NCBI RefSeq assembly: GCF_014145325.1
Contig: NZ_JACHTF010000015.1
Location: 1-64,000 of the forward strand
Source of the DNA: Marilutibacter spongiae
GTDB lineage: Bacteria > Pseudomonadota > Gammaproteobacteria > Xanthomonadales > Xanthomonadaceae
Direction of reading: 5' to 3'
Length of the DNA stretch: 64,000 nt
Translations under genes and position numbers: made by a program
Shown here: one piece after another, positions 1 through 8,802 of the stretch
Layout: the number at the start of each line of letters is the position of its first letter
Numbering within the stretch: position 1 is the first letter of the stretch
Notes under the pieces: generated by a model
What the model was told of the DNA's origin: nothing
Database searches by the model: none
The model's input: the letters and a program-made list of their open reading frames with translations, nothing else

Positions 1-59
1 CCGGCCTCGGCCTCACGCAGGAAGCCGATGATCTGCTCTTCGGAAAAGCGCTTCTTCAC
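1..59 (-). mobile_element. IS3-family transposase OrfA, N-terminal fragment
   Basis: The minus strand begins a reading frame with GTG at 59 that translates as MKKRFSEEQIIGFLREAEAG, the typical N-terminus of the OrfA helix-turn-helix protein of IS3-family elements (IS1051-like). A GGAG ribosome site lies about 7 bases upstream of the start. The gene is cut by the window edge, so the helix-turn-helix, OrfB and the far terminal repeat cannot be seen. The sequence to the right (60-90) should hold the element end, but no terminal inverted repeat can be proved without its partner. Confidence 0.75.
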
Positions 60-117
60 GTCCAATCTCCTTACTCTGGGGAATTGGACTCCAGATCGCC
101 GCGCTACTCAAAACCGG

Positions 118-525
118 GGGGACGTCGATACCCACCCCCGCCAGTAGCGGCCACAACGAAGGATGGGTCTTGCTTCGCGCAACCCATCCTGGGCTGCTGT
201 ATTGATCGGCGCGGCGTACTGGCAGCCCCCCGGGCTGTCCGGTGGCGCGTGCCGGCTGGCTTCAGCCGCTGACGACGCGGTTGTGGCCGCCGGGCTTGGC
301 GGCGTAGAGGACCGTAGGGTGCAATAAGCGAAGCGCATTGCACCATGCCCCCTGCTCGCCCATCGCCTTGGGGCGATGATCGAGAGCAACGTCGAAACAA
401 GGGCTGGATCCCAGCGTTCGCTGGGATGACGGCATGGAGGTTGCGGGCCGTAGGGTGGGTCGAGCCGGAGGCGATACCCACCGTCTCTCAAGGTCTCGAC
501 GCACGACGGGTCTCGCTTCGTGCGG
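118..525. repeat. intergenic repeat cluster 1
   Basis: This gene-free stretch holds two copies of an intergenic repeat: about 121-204 (ATACCCACC then ACCCATCCT) and 450-525 (GTAGGGTGGGTCGAGCC then CGATACCCACC). It also has a 402-432 copy of a short palindrome (ATCCCAGCG TT CGCTGGGAT). The same units recur at 16809-17125 and 55684-56560. Open frames through it on both strands are translation of repeat and not genes. From 526 to 747 I see no gene other than the leader of the response regulator. Confidence 0.8.
262..309 (-). pseudogene. remnant of a GGDEF gene 3' end
   Basis: The minus strand encodes LYAAKPGGHNRVVSG followed by a stop. This is nearly the C-terminus of the intact GGDEF protein at 17171-18226 (LYAAKHGGRNRVVSG). 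The flanking 100 or so bases, including the ACCCATCCT repeat, also match the region just downstream of that gene (about 17091-17170). No other part of a GGDEF domain is present, so this is a duplicated 3' end or the stump of a deleted paralogue. Confidence 0.7.
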
Positions 526-747
526 CCTTCCTGCAAGGGGGCGGGAGCCGACGGCCAAGTCAATGGCTTTCGGCCGCGGCGCGTAAGAGCCCCCGTCTCG
601 TCGAAAGGCGCACCGGGGCCGCAGGCTCCGGTGCACCCGGCCCGTCCCGACCCCTCGTCATCCGATGGCGTCTCCGGGGCTGTGCCGGATGCTTTGGACA
701 GCGTCGCTGCCGGACTTATGATGGAGCGACGCGACCGGAGTTGCACC

Positions 748-1488
748 ATGCAGGCTGCCACGCGCGACAACCCTGAACCCAGGCGGCCCCAGGTCCTCGT
801 GGTCGACGACGACCCGGACATCGCCGCCCTGCTGTCGCGCTACCTGGGCGGGCAAGGCCTGCAGGTACGCGTCGCGGCGGACGGCGCCCAGCTGAGGGCG
901 GCAATGGCGCCGCTCGACTTCGACGTGGTGCTGCTGGACCTCGGGCTGCCCGACGAGGACGGCCTGGGCCTGATGCGCGAACTGCGCACTGCCTGGGATG
1001 GACCGGTGATCATCGTCAGCGGCCGGGGCGAATCCGTGGAGCGCGTGGTTGGGCTGGAGCTTGGCGCCGACGACTATGTCAGCAAGCCGTTCGATCTTCG
1101 GGAGCTGCTGGCACGCATCCGTTCGGTGTTGCGGCGCATACCGCCCACGCCCACGCCGCCAATGGACGGCACACCGTACGCCTTCGACGGCATGCGACTG
1201 GACATCGCCTCTCGCCAGCTACGAGGGCGCGATGGCGAGGACGTCGAGCTGACCAGTGGGGAATTCGAGATGTTGCAGGCGCTGCTCGGGCAGGCGCCGC
1301 GCGTACTTTCCCGCGACGCACTGATGAACGCCGTGCATGGTCGCGACTGCGGGCCGTTCGATCGCTCTGTCGACATGCAGATCGGCCGGCTGCGCCGGAA
1401 GATCGAACGCGATCCTGCGAAACCGCGCCTGATCAAGGCGGTCCGCGGGATCGGCTATGTGTTCGCCGGCAAGGTCGAACGCGGCTGA
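748..1488 (+). CDS. OmpR-family response regulator
   Basis: 247 residues. The receiver domain (about 15-128) has the acidic pair near D20-D22, phosphoacceptor D64 in VLLDLGLP, S91 and K113 in SKPF. A winged-helix DNA-binding domain follows (about 145-243, ending RLIKAVRGIGYVF), typical of OmpR/PhoB regulators. ATG at 748 is chosen because CGGAG lies 7 bases upstream and the receiver then starts normally; upstream ATGs extend into repeat sequence. The sensor kinase begins 5 bases after the stop, so the two form one operon. The stimulus is unknown. Confidence 0.93.
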   Translation: MQAATRDNPEPRRPQVLVVDDDPDIAALLSRYLGGQGLQVRVAADGAQLRAAMAPLDFDVVLLDLGLPDEDGLGLMRELRTAWDGPVIIVSGRGESVERVVGLELGADDYVSKPFDLRELLARIRSVLRRIPPTPTPPMDGTPYAFDGMRLDIASRQLRGRDGEDVELTSGEFEMLQALLGQAPRVLSRDALMNAVHGRDCGPFDRSVDMQIGRLRRKIERDPAKPRLIKAVRGIGYVFAGKVERG

Positions 1489-1493
1489 ATGCA

Positions 1494-3467
1494 ATGGCGA
1501 TCCTGCCCCAAGTGCTGGAATCGGTGCCCGATGCGCTGGTCATCGTGGATCGGGCGGGCTGCATCGTGCTCGCCAACCAGAACGCCGAGCGACTGTTCGG
1601 GTATCCCGCCGGGGGATTGACCGGGCTGTCGGTCGAGGACCTTGTCCCGGTGGATGCCCGTGACCGCCATCGCGCGCATCGGGACGACTACATGCGGCAT
1701 CCCCGTGTACGGCCGATGGGCAGCGGTGGCATGACGCTGGTCGGACAGCGCCGGGATGGCCAGCAGTTTCCGGTGGAGATCGCGTTGAGCCCGTTGGAGA
1801 CGGAGGAGGGGGGCCATTACCTGGCCTCGGTCCGCGACATCTCGGAGACCCAGCGGGCGCGCCAGGCGCTCGTCCGCGCGCGCTACGACGCCGTGGTCGC
1901 GCGCATCGGCCAGATGGCGCTAGCGTCGACCGACGACAGTGCCGTGAACGACCTGCCCATCGTGCTGGCGGAAGTACTCGACGTGCCTACCGTGGCCGTC
2001 GTGATCGTGCGCGGCAACGAACCGGTGATGCGTTCGGCGGTGGGGGTGCAGGCCACCCGGGCAGGCGCGCCGGAGTGGTGGGCCATCGCCGGCGGCCCCC
2101 TGGACGCGGCCATGTCCCGCGGCGTGCCCCTGGTGGTGGACGACGCCGCGGCGAATGCACCGGCGGGTTGGCCGTCGTCGCTGGCAAGCGGCGTGATCGT
2201 CCCCCTGCTCGATCGCGAGCGCTCGATGGGCGCGCTGCTGGCGGCCACGGACAAGCCGCGGCGTTTCGACCACGATGCCATGCAGTTGCTGAAGACGGTG
2301 GGGAACCTGATCGCCTCGCTGGTGCAGCGTCGCCGCACCGAAGAGCAGCGCGCACACGCGCAACGGCTGGACGCCATCGGCCAGATGACGGGCGGCGTGG
2401 CGCACGACTTCAACAACCTGCTGACGGTGGTGTCCGGCTGCCTGCAGTTGCTGGAGTGCGAGTACGAGAGCCAGCCCGGTGCCCGGGACATCATCGGCAG
2501 CGCACTGCGATCGGTGGAGCGTGGATCCGAATTGACATCCAAGCTGCTGGCTTTCGCACGGCGACAGCACCTCACCCCGCGCTCCGTCGAACCGTCCTGC
2601 CTGCTGAACGACCTTGCGTTGATGCTGCGCAGCACCCTGGGCGAAGCGATCAGGCTCGAGATCGGCTGCCCCCCGGGGCTCAAACCTGCATTCGCCGACC
2701 CGTCCCAGCTCGACAGCGCCCTGGTCAACCTGGCCCTCAATGCCCGCGACGCCATGCCCCAGGGAGGTGCGATCACCATCGGGGCGACCGAGCAGTGGGT
2801 GCCCGAGGATCCCGCGCGTCCGGATCAGCGCGCCGGGCACTACATTGCGTTTTCCGTGGCGGACACCGGCAGGGGGATGAGTCCCGAGGTCCTGGCCCGA
2901 GCGTTCGAGCCGTTCTTCACCACGAAGGCCATCGGGCGCGGGAGCGGCCTTGGACTCAGCATGGTGTACGGCTTCGTCAGGCAAAGCGACGGCCACCTGC
3001 GCATCGAGAGCGAGCCCGGGGCGGGCACCCGGGTCGCGCTCTTCCTTCCCGTCGCGACGGAGGCGCAGGCGCGGGAGTCGGAACCCCGAGTGGGGGCCGT
3101 CCACGGCTCCGAGACCATCCTCGTGGTCGAGGACGAGCAGGAGGTGCGCAAGATCGCCGCGGCTTTCCTGCGATCGCTCGACTACCGGGTGGTCTCGGTG
3201 GGCAGCGCCGCCGAAGCGCTCGAGCAGCTGGCGGCGAACGACGAGATCGCATTGCTCTTCACCGACGTCATGCTGGGCGGCGGAATGAATGGGGTGGAGC
3301 TGGCACAGGCAGCGCGGTCGCTTCGTCCGCGCCTGGGAGTGCTGCTGGCCTCCGGTTACGACGAGCCGGCCACCGCGACCTCTCCACTTTCAGGTTTCGA
3401 ACTGTTGCGCAAACCCTATCGGAGGGAGCAGCTCGCGGCCGCCGTCCGGCGCAACCTCCCGGGATAG
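1494..3467 (+). CDS. hybrid sensor histidine kinase (PAS-GAF-HisKA-HATPase-REC)
   Basis: 657 residues, with no transmembrane segment, so a cytosolic sensor. Order: PAS (about 5-120, ANQNAERLFGYP), GAF-like region (about 140-285), dimerisation domain with the H-box VAHDFNNLL (phospho-His 304), ATPase domain with N and G boxes (NLALNARDAMP, GLGLSMVYGFV), and a C-terminal receiver (about 540-655) whose phosphoacceptor is D591 (LLFTDVML). The H-box type resembles blue-light and related PAS kinases, but no flavin-binding NCRFLQ motif is visible. It should phosphorylate the upstream OmpR regulator. Its last 200 bases overlap the antisense FNR-type gene. Confidence 0.93.
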   Translation: MAILPQVLESVPDALVIVDRAGCIVLANQNAERLFGYPAGGLTGLSVEDLVPVDARDRHRAHRDDYMRHPRVRPMGSGGMTLVGQRRDGQQFPVEIALSPLETEEGGHYLASVRDISETQRARQALVRARYDAVVARIGQMALASTDDSAVNDLPIVLAEVLDVPTVAVVIVRGNEPVMRSAVGVQATRAGAPEWWAIAGGPLDAAMSRGVPLVVDDAAANAPAGWPSSLASGVIVPLLDRERSMGALLAATDKPRRFDHDAMQLLKTVGNLIASLVQRRRTEEQRAHAQRLDAIGQMTGGVAHDFNNLLTVVSGCLQLLECEYESQPGARDIIGSALRSVERGSELTSKLLAFARRQHLTPRSVEPSCLLNDLALMLRSTLGEAIRLEIGCPPGLKPAFADPSQLDSALVNLALNARDAMPQGGAITIGATEQWVPEDPARPDQRAGHYIAFSVADTGRGMSPEVLARAFEPFFTTKAIGRGSGLGLSMVYGFVRQSDGHLRIESEPGAGTRVALFLPVATEAQARESEPRVGAVHGSETILVVEDEQEVRKIAAAFLRSLDYRVVSVGSAAEALEQLAANDEIALLFTDVMLGGGMNGVELAQAARSLRPRLGVLLASGYDEPATATSPLSGFELLRKPYRREQLAAAVRRNLPG

Positions 3468-4191
3468 GTCGAGGGTCGCACCCAGCGCACGGTCTCGGTT
3501 GGGCGAGCATGGCCGCCAGCGCGGCGGGGTCCGCAATCCGGATCGCGCGGCCGTCGACGTCGATCAGGCCCGTCGACGCCAGGCGCGACAACGCGCGCGT
3601 CACCGTCTCCAGCTGCAGGGCCAGGAAGTTGCCCAGCTCGGCGCGGGTCATGCGGAGCATGAGCTGGCGATCGCTGAAGCCCAGCGCAGCGTGTCGCGCC
3701 GACAGGTCCAGCAGGAACGCAGCGACGCGCTGTTCGGCGCTGAGCGTGCCCAGCGCGAGCATCCAGCGCCAGTCGTTGCGGATCGTGCCGGCCAGCATCG
3801 CGGTCACGTGTCGCAGCAGGCCTGGCGTGCGGCGCAATTCCGCGAAGGGAAGCTCCCACGCTTCGCAGGTGTCGAGCGCGAACGCATCGCAGGCATGGAC
3901 CGGCATGTCGAAGGAGTCGACCCCCAACAGGTCGCCGCGCAGGTGGAAGCCGGTGATCTTCTCGCGGCCGTCCTCGCTCAGGACGCAGGTCTTGAACAGG
4001 CCCGCGTGAACCAGGAAGAGCGAATGGCAGGGCTGGCCGGTGCGGAACAGGACCTGCTTGCGCTGGAGGCGACGACGCTGCAAGGGCAGGGCCGCCAGGT
4101 GGGCCTCCAGGTCCGCGGGCACGGGGTCTCCGAGCGCGGGCGACCTGGCGCTACATGCCGCGCGAGTGGGTGCGCAAACGGTTTCGGACAT
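3268..4191 (-). CDS. FNR/ANR-type transcriptional regulator
   Basis: 307 residues in the open frame; the family core is about 230. It has a cyclic-nucleotide-type beta roll (about 45-130, with GREKITGFHLRGDLLG as in FNR), a dimer helix and a helix-turn-helix. The recognition helix contains E195, T198 and R199 (LETVTRAL), the E-xx-S/T-R pattern that reads TTGAT half sites, which fits the six palindromes found nearby. Cysteines are at 6, 13, 55, 69, 101 and 109; the N-terminal pair is not the classic FNR CxxCx5C arrangement, so oxygen sensing by a 4Fe-4S cluster is likely but unproven. The start is set by GAGGA 7 bases upstream. The last 77 residues run antisense into the histidine kinase and look non-native. 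Confidence 0.85.
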   Translation of the reverse strand: MSETVCAPTRAACSARSPALGDPVPADLEAHLAALPLQRRRLQRKQVLFRTGQPCHSLFLVHAGLFKTCVLSEDGREKITGFHLRGDLLGVDSFDMPVHACDAFALDTCEAWELPFAELRRTPGLLRHVTAMLAGTIRNDWRWMLALGTLSAEQRVAAFLLDLSARHAALGFSDRQLMLRMTRAELGNFLALQLETVTRALSRLASTGLIDVDGRAIRIADPAALAAMLAQPRPCAGCDPRPIPGGCAGRRPRAAPSDRVCATVRNLKVERSRWPARRNRRPAALPGADEATALPVPAPPHSFRRPA

Positions 4192-4312
4192 GATGGCGTC
4201 CTCGTCGGAGACGAGGATCAGGCTACTCGCTGCGGCGCTGGCCGTGACCTCAACCCGGTAACCGTTTGTAACATCCTGTAACGCGACGCTGCCCCCACGG
4301 CGATCATGAGGC

Positions 4313-4326
4313 TTGACCAGGATCAA
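4313..4326. promoter_or_regulatory. FNR-type box 1
   Basis: TTGACCAGGATCAA matches TTGAY-N4-RTCAA. It lies between the divergent FNR-type regulator (start 4191) and the beta-CASP gene (start 4382). Its centre at 4319.5 would place a class II start site near 4361, about 20 bases before the beta-CASP start codon. A convincing -10 element is not evident, so the site could also act on the regulator itself. Confidence 0.75.
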
Positions 4327-4381
4327 TGCGCGGGTGCGCCAGGCACGCATCCTGTGGGCATACCCGACGTGGATGCTTCGC

Positions 4382-5785
4382 ATGGACACCCCTGGCGCGG
4401 GCGCCGAGCCTTCCGACTTCCACCTGACATTCCTGGGCGCCAATGCCACGGTGACCGGCTCGCGTTATCTGGTCGAAGCCGGCGGGGCCCGCGTGATGGT
4501 CGACTGCGGGCTGTTCCAGGGCTACAAACCGCTGCGTCTTCGAAACTGGGCACCGTTCCCGGTCGACCCTGCTTCGATCGACGCGGTGGTGCTCACGCAC
4601 GCCCACCTCGACCACAGCGGCTACCTGCCGAGGCTGGTCCGAAGCGGCTTCGCCGGCGAGGTGTGGTGTACGCCGGCCACGCGCGACCTGTGCGGCATCC
4701 TGCTCCCCGACTCGGGCCACCTGCTCCAGGAAGAGGCGGTGTACGCGAACCGGAAGGGCAGTTCGAAGCACCACCCTGCCGAGCCGCTGTATACCGAAGA
4801 CGATGCCCGCCGTAGCCTGCATCGGTTGCGGGCGACACCTTTCGAACGTCCTTTCGAGCCCGTTCCCGGCCTCATGACCACCTTGCGACCCCAGGGGCAC
4901 ATCCTGGGGGCGGCTGCGGTGGCGATGTCCTACCGCGGGCGGCGATTGACCTTCAGCGGCGACGTGGGCCGGTCGCACGACCCCGTGATGCGCGCGCCGG
5001 CCCCGCTCGGCGAATCCGACTGGGTGGTCGTCGAGTCCACGTACGGGGACCGCAGGCATCCTCCGCTCTCGCTGGAGCGCGAGCTTGGCGAATCGTTGGG
5101 CCGGGCGATCGCCCGCGGCGGCGTCGCGGTCGTTCCCGCCTTCGCGGTCGGTCGGGCCCAACTGCTGTTGAGCATGATCGCCAACCTGCAGGCGCGCGGA
5201 GCGATACCGACCGTGCCCGTCTACCTCAACAGCCCGATGGCCTCGGACGTGACACCGCTGTATGCGCGGTATCGCGACGAGCACCGGCTGGACGACGCGG
5301 CGCTCGATCGTCTCAGGCGCACGACCCGCATCGTCAACGGCGTGGAGGAGTCGAAGGCGCTCAATCGACGGCGGGGCCCGATGGTCATCGTCGCCGCAAG
5401 CGGCATGGTGACGGGCGGGCGCGTGCTGCACCACCTGGTCGCCTTCGCCTCGGACCAGCGCAACATGATCGTCCTGTCCGGATTCCAGGCGGGGGGCACG
5501 CGTGGGGCGGCGCTCGCTCGGGGCGACACCACGGTGCGCATCTACGGTCAGGACGTCGCGGTCCGCGCAGAGGTCGTGCAGTTGGGCGCGGCCTCCGCCC
5601 ACGCCGATGCCGATGAGCTCATTGCCTGGCTGCGAACGGCACCGCGTCCACCCCGCGAGGTGTTCATCACGCACGGCGAGCCCGATGCGGCCGACGCCCT
5701 GCGCCTGCGCGTGCAACGGGAGCTGCAATGGAGCGTCCAGGTGCCGGAGTACCTGCAACGGATCGACCTGGACACCCCGGTGTAA
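4382..5785 (+). CDS. MBL-fold / beta-CASP RNA-processing exonuclease
   Basis: 467 residues. The metallo-beta-lactamase motif HAHLDH (H73, H75, D77, H78) binds two zincs. The beta-CASP insert and the C-terminal RMMBL motif (SGMVTGGRVLHHL, then ITHGEPDAADALR) mark the CPSF73/RNase J-like RNA-specific branch. It probably cuts or degrades RNA in the cytosol. ATG 4382 is preferred because it sits just after the predicted FNR-dependent start site; an in-frame ATG at 4373 is possible. Such proteins recur in hypoxia/universal-stress gene blocks, which matches the neighbours. Confidence 0.88.
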   Translation: MDTPGAGAEPSDFHLTFLGANATVTGSRYLVEAGGARVMVDCGLFQGYKPLRLRNWAPFPVDPASIDAVVLTHAHLDHSGYLPRLVRSGFAGEVWCTPATRDLCGILLPDSGHLLQEEAVYANRKGSSKHHPAEPLYTEDDARRSLHRLRATPFERPFEPVPGLMTTLRPQGHILGAAAVAMSYRGRRLTFSGDVGRSHDPVMRAPAPLGESDWVVVESTYGDRRHPPLSLERELGESLGRAIARGGVAVVPAFAVGRAQLLLSMIANLQARGAIPTVPVYLNSPMASDVTPLYARYRDEHRLDDAALDRLRRTTRIVNGVEESKALNRRRGPMVIVAASGMVTGGRVLHHLVAFASDQRNMIVLSGFQAGGTRGAALARGDTTVRIYGQDVAVRAEVVQLGAASAHADADELIAWLRTAPRPPREVFITHGEPDAADALRLRVQRELQWSVQVPEYLQRIDLDTPV

Positions 5786-5968
5786 GCCTCTGCGCACCGT
5801 GGCGACGGCCTCTACGCAGCCAGGGCACGCCGAAACCACGGGCTTTTGCGCGCATCCCGACGGCAGCGGGCCGCGCTTGGCCGCACCTGCTGCCCTGGCG
5901 TCCGCGAGGACTTAGCCCGGACGCAAGCAAGGCGGCCAGGCCCGGGGCGCCGGGCACCGCGTCTGTCC

Positions 5969-6211
5969 TTACTCCAGCGCCATCAGCACGAGCAAAGGCA
6001 CGAGGAGGAAAAACACGATCGCCAGTTTGTAGAGGCCGAACCACAGGTAAAGCAGCGCATCCAGGGTCGCGTGCTCGAGGTCGAACCATCGGCGATGCAG
6101 CCGGTACATCCAGCCGCGCCCGAGCACGAACACGGCGAACGAAAACAGGAGCAGGCCGTAGTTCAGTGCGGCACTCCATAACAGGAATGACTTCAGCAAC
6201 TCGATATCCAT
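5969..6211 (-). CDS. DUF6868 family small membrane protein
   Basis: 80 residues with two hydrophobic segments (about 8-30 and 50-78) flanking a conserved central stretch (YRLHRRWFDLEHATLDALLY, then WFGLYKL). This is the layout of DUF6868 proteins, whose function is unknown. AGGAGA lies 5 bases before ATG 6211. It follows the SDR gene on the same strand with a 129-base gap and may be co-transcribed from the FNR-type promoter at 7396-7409. The 180 bases downstream to the beta-CASP gene hold nothing recognisable. Confidence 0.82.
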   Translation of the reverse strand: MDIELLKSFLLWSAALNYGLLLFSFAVFVLGRGWMYRLHRRWFDLEHATLDALLYLWFGLYKLAIVFFLLVPLLVLMALE

Positions 6212-6340
6212 GGGGTCTCCTCGGGGGTCGGGCTTGCCTGCAGGGCGCCGGCGTCGTGGCGGCCCGACAGAACGAACATGCACCCATGCGCTGAGCCGTA
6301 CGGGGCCGGGGAGGACGGAGCGGTCGATGGGCTGCGCGGC

Positions 6341-7114
6341 TCAACGTGCGGTGTAGCCGCCATCGATCACCAGCTCCGCTCCGGTCATGAACCTGGATTC
6401 GTTCGAGGCGAGATAGACGACGCCCCAGGCAATGTCGTCGGGCTCGCCCATGTGCCCGAGCGGATGCAGGCGACCGACCTCCGCGCGCGCGGCTTCGATG
6501 TCGATGGCGCCGCCGTCCTTCAGGTGCTTTTCGACCATCGGTGTCCAGATGTAGCCCGGATGCACCGAATTGGCGCGGATGCCGTCGGCTGCGTAGAGCA
6601 GGGCGTCGGTCTTCGTCATCAGCGTCACCGCGCCCTTCGAGGCGTGATAGGGCGGGACGTCGGGTGCACCGACCAGGCCGTAGATGGACGACAGGTTCAC
6701 GATGCTGCCGGAACCGCTCCTGCGCAGGTGCGGGACCGCATGCTTGGTGCAGAAGAACACGCCCTTGACGTTGATCGCCTGGACGCGGTCCCACTCCTCC
6801 TCGCTCAGTTCGTGCGTGGGCTTGTTGGCGCCCGCGATGCCGGCATTGTTGACGAGCACGTGGATGGCACCGTAGTGCCGGGCGACGCCTTCGATGGCTT
6901 CGTGGACGCTGCGCTCGCTCGCGACATCCACGTGCCAGTAGCGGGCGCTCGCCCCGCGCGTCTGGAGCTCTTCGACCAAGGCCCGGCCCGCGTCGTCGAG
7001 TACGTCGAACAGGGCCAGGCGCGCGCCCTCGTCGGCCAGCCGTCTCGCGCAGGCGTGTCCGATCCCCAGTGCGGCACCGGTGACGATGCAGACCCTGCCT
7101 TTGACTCGGTTCAT
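6341..7114 (-). CDS. short-chain dehydrogenase/reductase
   Basis: 257 residues, classical SDR. It has the NAD(P)-binding glycine motif TGAALGIG near the N-terminus, NNAG in the middle (VLVNNAGIAG), catalytic Ser (NLSSIYG) and YHASK for Tyr/Lys, and a C-terminal VIDGGYTA. Aspartate after the second strand (LFDVLDD) suggests NAD preference. The substrate cannot be told. GAGGA lies 7 bases before ATG 7114. An FNR-type box and a TATATC -10 element about 250-295 bases upstream indicate low-oxygen control with an unusually long leader. Confidence 0.9.
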   Translation of the reverse strand: MNRVKGRVCIVTGAALGIGHACARRLADEGARLALFDVLDDAGRALVEELQTRGASARYWHVDVASERSVHEAIEGVARHYGAIHVLVNNAGIAGANKPTHELSEEEWDRVQAINVKGVFFCTKHAVPHLRRSGSGSIVNLSSIYGLVGAPDVPPYHASKGAVTLMTKTDALLYAADGIRANSVHPGYIWTPMVEKHLKDGGAIDIEAARAEVGRLHPLGHMGEPDDIAWGVVYLASNESRFMTGAELVIDGGYTAR

Positions 7115-7597
7115 GGCTCGATCCTCGGGGTCGTGTCGCCACCACCACGCTTGGCGATGGCGCCGTGGGGGCACGCATGCTTGCGCTCCGATCGCGGGCA
7201 TCCCGTCGCGATCCCCAACCGGGCGGTGAATGGGCACGGGGCTCGGGGTCCGGATCCGGCTACCGGGTGCGGGAGACCCCGGCCGCGGCAGGGAGGAAAT
7301 TCCCCGGCTACCCACGTGCGGCGCGGTGCCTCTCCGCCGGCCCGGGACGGATCCTTGCGGCAACTCGCACGATATACCCCTTGCACGGACCGATGTTGAT
7401 CGAGATCAACCGGAACGATGTTCGTGAAACAGCCGCGCACGCGCGACGCCTGACGTACAGGGTGGGGATATCCCATGTCTCGCGCATGCACCGCGCGTGA
7501 GGCCGATGCAGCCGATGCGAATCAGGATGCGAATGCCGGCGGGATGCATCCGTGCCCGACCGGCGAAGACCGCGTTGCTGGCGCATGTAGGACGCCG
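7115..7597. other. leader and intergenic region of the SDR gene
   Basis: No convincing gene is present. On the minus strand a probable promoter (FNR box 7396-7409, -10 TATATC at 7371-7376) would start transcription near 7362-7364, leaving an untranslated leader of about 250 bases before the SDR start. Short frames on both strands lack ribosome sites or family resemblance. I could not identify a riboswitch fold by eye. Confidence 0.5.
7396..7409 (-). promoter_or_regulatory. FNR-type box 2 (SDR promoter)
   Basis: TTGATCGAGATCAA is a full FNR consensus palindrome. On the minus strand a -10-like TATATC lies at 7376-7371, so the box is centred about 40 bases before the inferred start site, the class II activation position. 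Confidence 0.82.
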
Positions 7598-7903
7598 CTA
7601 TTCGATTTCCCGTGCCAAGCGGCTGCGGGCGTCGCGAACCGCCTCCAGGAAATCGTCGTAGCAGGCGAAGAACCTCTGCCAATGCATGGGGAGTTCGTTC
7701 TCGGGCACGACGAGCATCTCCTCGTACAGAACGACCAGCTCCGCCTGCCGGCGCCCGAGGGCACGCAGGGCCTCATCGGCCACCAGCCGGTGCCGGTGAC
7801 CCAGGCCCGCGGCGTCGAGGCGTGCCTGCATGCCCGACAGGACATCGGTCGTACGTTCCAGCGCGGCCTTTGCGTGACCCAGCACGTCGGTCTTGTCCAT
7901 CAT
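7598..7903 (-). CDS. hypothetical helical protein next to a universal stress protein
   Basis: 101 residues (ATG 7903, or 7900). It is predicted all-helical from its heptad-rich sequence (ALERTTDVLSGMQARLDAAG, then DDFLEAVRDARSRLAREIE), with no signal peptide or membrane segment. It starts 6 bases after the stop of the universal stress gene on the same strand, so it is the second gene of that FNR-controlled operon. I do not recognise the family. Confidence 0.72.
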   Translation of the reverse strand: MMDKTDVLGHAKAALERTTDVLSGMQARLDAAGLGHRHRLVADEALRALGRRQAELVVLYEEMLVVPENELPMHWQRFFACYDDFLEAVRDARSRLAREIE

Positions 7904-7909
7904 CTTGGC

Positions 7910-8746
7910 TCAATGCGAAAAGAGAATGGGCAGGTGGGTCGCCAGGAGCAGGTCGCGCGTCGTTCCGCCCAGGGCCCACTCGCGGAGGCGCGAATGTCCG
8001 TAGCCGCCCGCGACCAGCAGTTGCGCGCCGGACTCGGAGGCATGCCGGAGCAGCGCGCTGGCGACCGTTTGCCCACCCCGGGGTAGGCTGACGAGGTTCA
8101 CCGGCAGCGCGTGGCGCGCGAGATGGGTTGCGATGTCTACCCCGGGGTCCGCGCCGTCGAAAGCGCCGGCGGCGGCCGGGTCGACCGTCACGATGTCGAT
8201 CGACCCGGCGCCGGCCAGCAGCGGCAGCGCGTCGTGCAAGGCGCGAGAGGCGTGCCGACACGACTTCCAGGCGACGATTGCGTGGCGCACGGGTAGTGGG
8301 GGGGCATGGGGCACCATGAGCACGGGGCGGCCGGATTCGAACAGCAAGGCGTTGAAGAGCGCATGCGCGAAGGCCGCGTCGGATGCCGTCGGCGCGGGTG
8401 CCGCCATTACGCTCAGGTCGCTGTAAAGCGCCTGCCGCGCCATGGCGCGGGGCGGTTCGACCAGTCCGGGCTCGTCCACCCGCACCTCCCAGGAAACCTC
8501 CTCGCCGTCGAGCCGCTCACGCCACCTGACTGCCTGCCTGGCCGCCTCGGCGCGTAGCGTGTCATGCGTATGGCCGAGCGTCGGATCCGGGGTGATGCCC
8601 CACGCGCTGGGGATCGGCAGCGACAGGTCGACCGGCTGGACGACGGACACGTGGGCCCGGCAGGTCCGGGCCAGGGCGATCGCGGCGGCCACGGCGCTCT
8701 CGTCCCCGGGGGTCCCTGTGAGCGGAAGGAACAGGTCACGGATCAT
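7910..8746 (-). CDS. tandem universal stress protein
   Basis: 278 residues with two UspA-like halves (about 1-140 and 150-278). The second half ends VAGGYGHSRLREWALGGTTR, the glycine-rich nucleotide-binding loop of ATP-binding Usp proteins; the first half has a degenerate loop. It is cytosolic and probably part of the growth-arrest/anaerobic response. ATG 8746 follows GGAGCG. The FNR box at 8803-8816 is centred about 41 bases before the expected start site, leaving a leader of about 22 bases. Confidence 0.88.
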   Translation of the reverse strand: MIRDLFLPLTGTPGDESAVAAAIALARTCRAHVSVVQPVDLSLPIPSAWGITPDPTLGHTHDTLRAEAARQAVRWRERLDGEEVSWEVRVDEPGLVEPPRAMARQALYSDLSVMAAPAPTASDAAFAHALFNALLFESGRPVLMVPHAPPLPVRHAIVAWKSCRHASRALHDALPLLAGAGSIDIVTVDPAAAGAFDGADPGVDIATHLARHALPVNLVSLPRGGQTVASALLRHASESGAQLLVAGGYGHSRLREWALGGTTRDLLLATHLPILFSH

Positions 8747-8802
8747 GGATCGCTCCCGGCGTTGTGCTGGGGGCACGATCCCACCCGGGGAACACGTCGC
8801 CA

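Noticed and set aside
7475-8086. Plus-strand ORF of 203 codons downstream of FNR box 2
   Set aside because: It is antisense to two supported genes and has no domain; the FNR box has a better matching -10 on the other strand.
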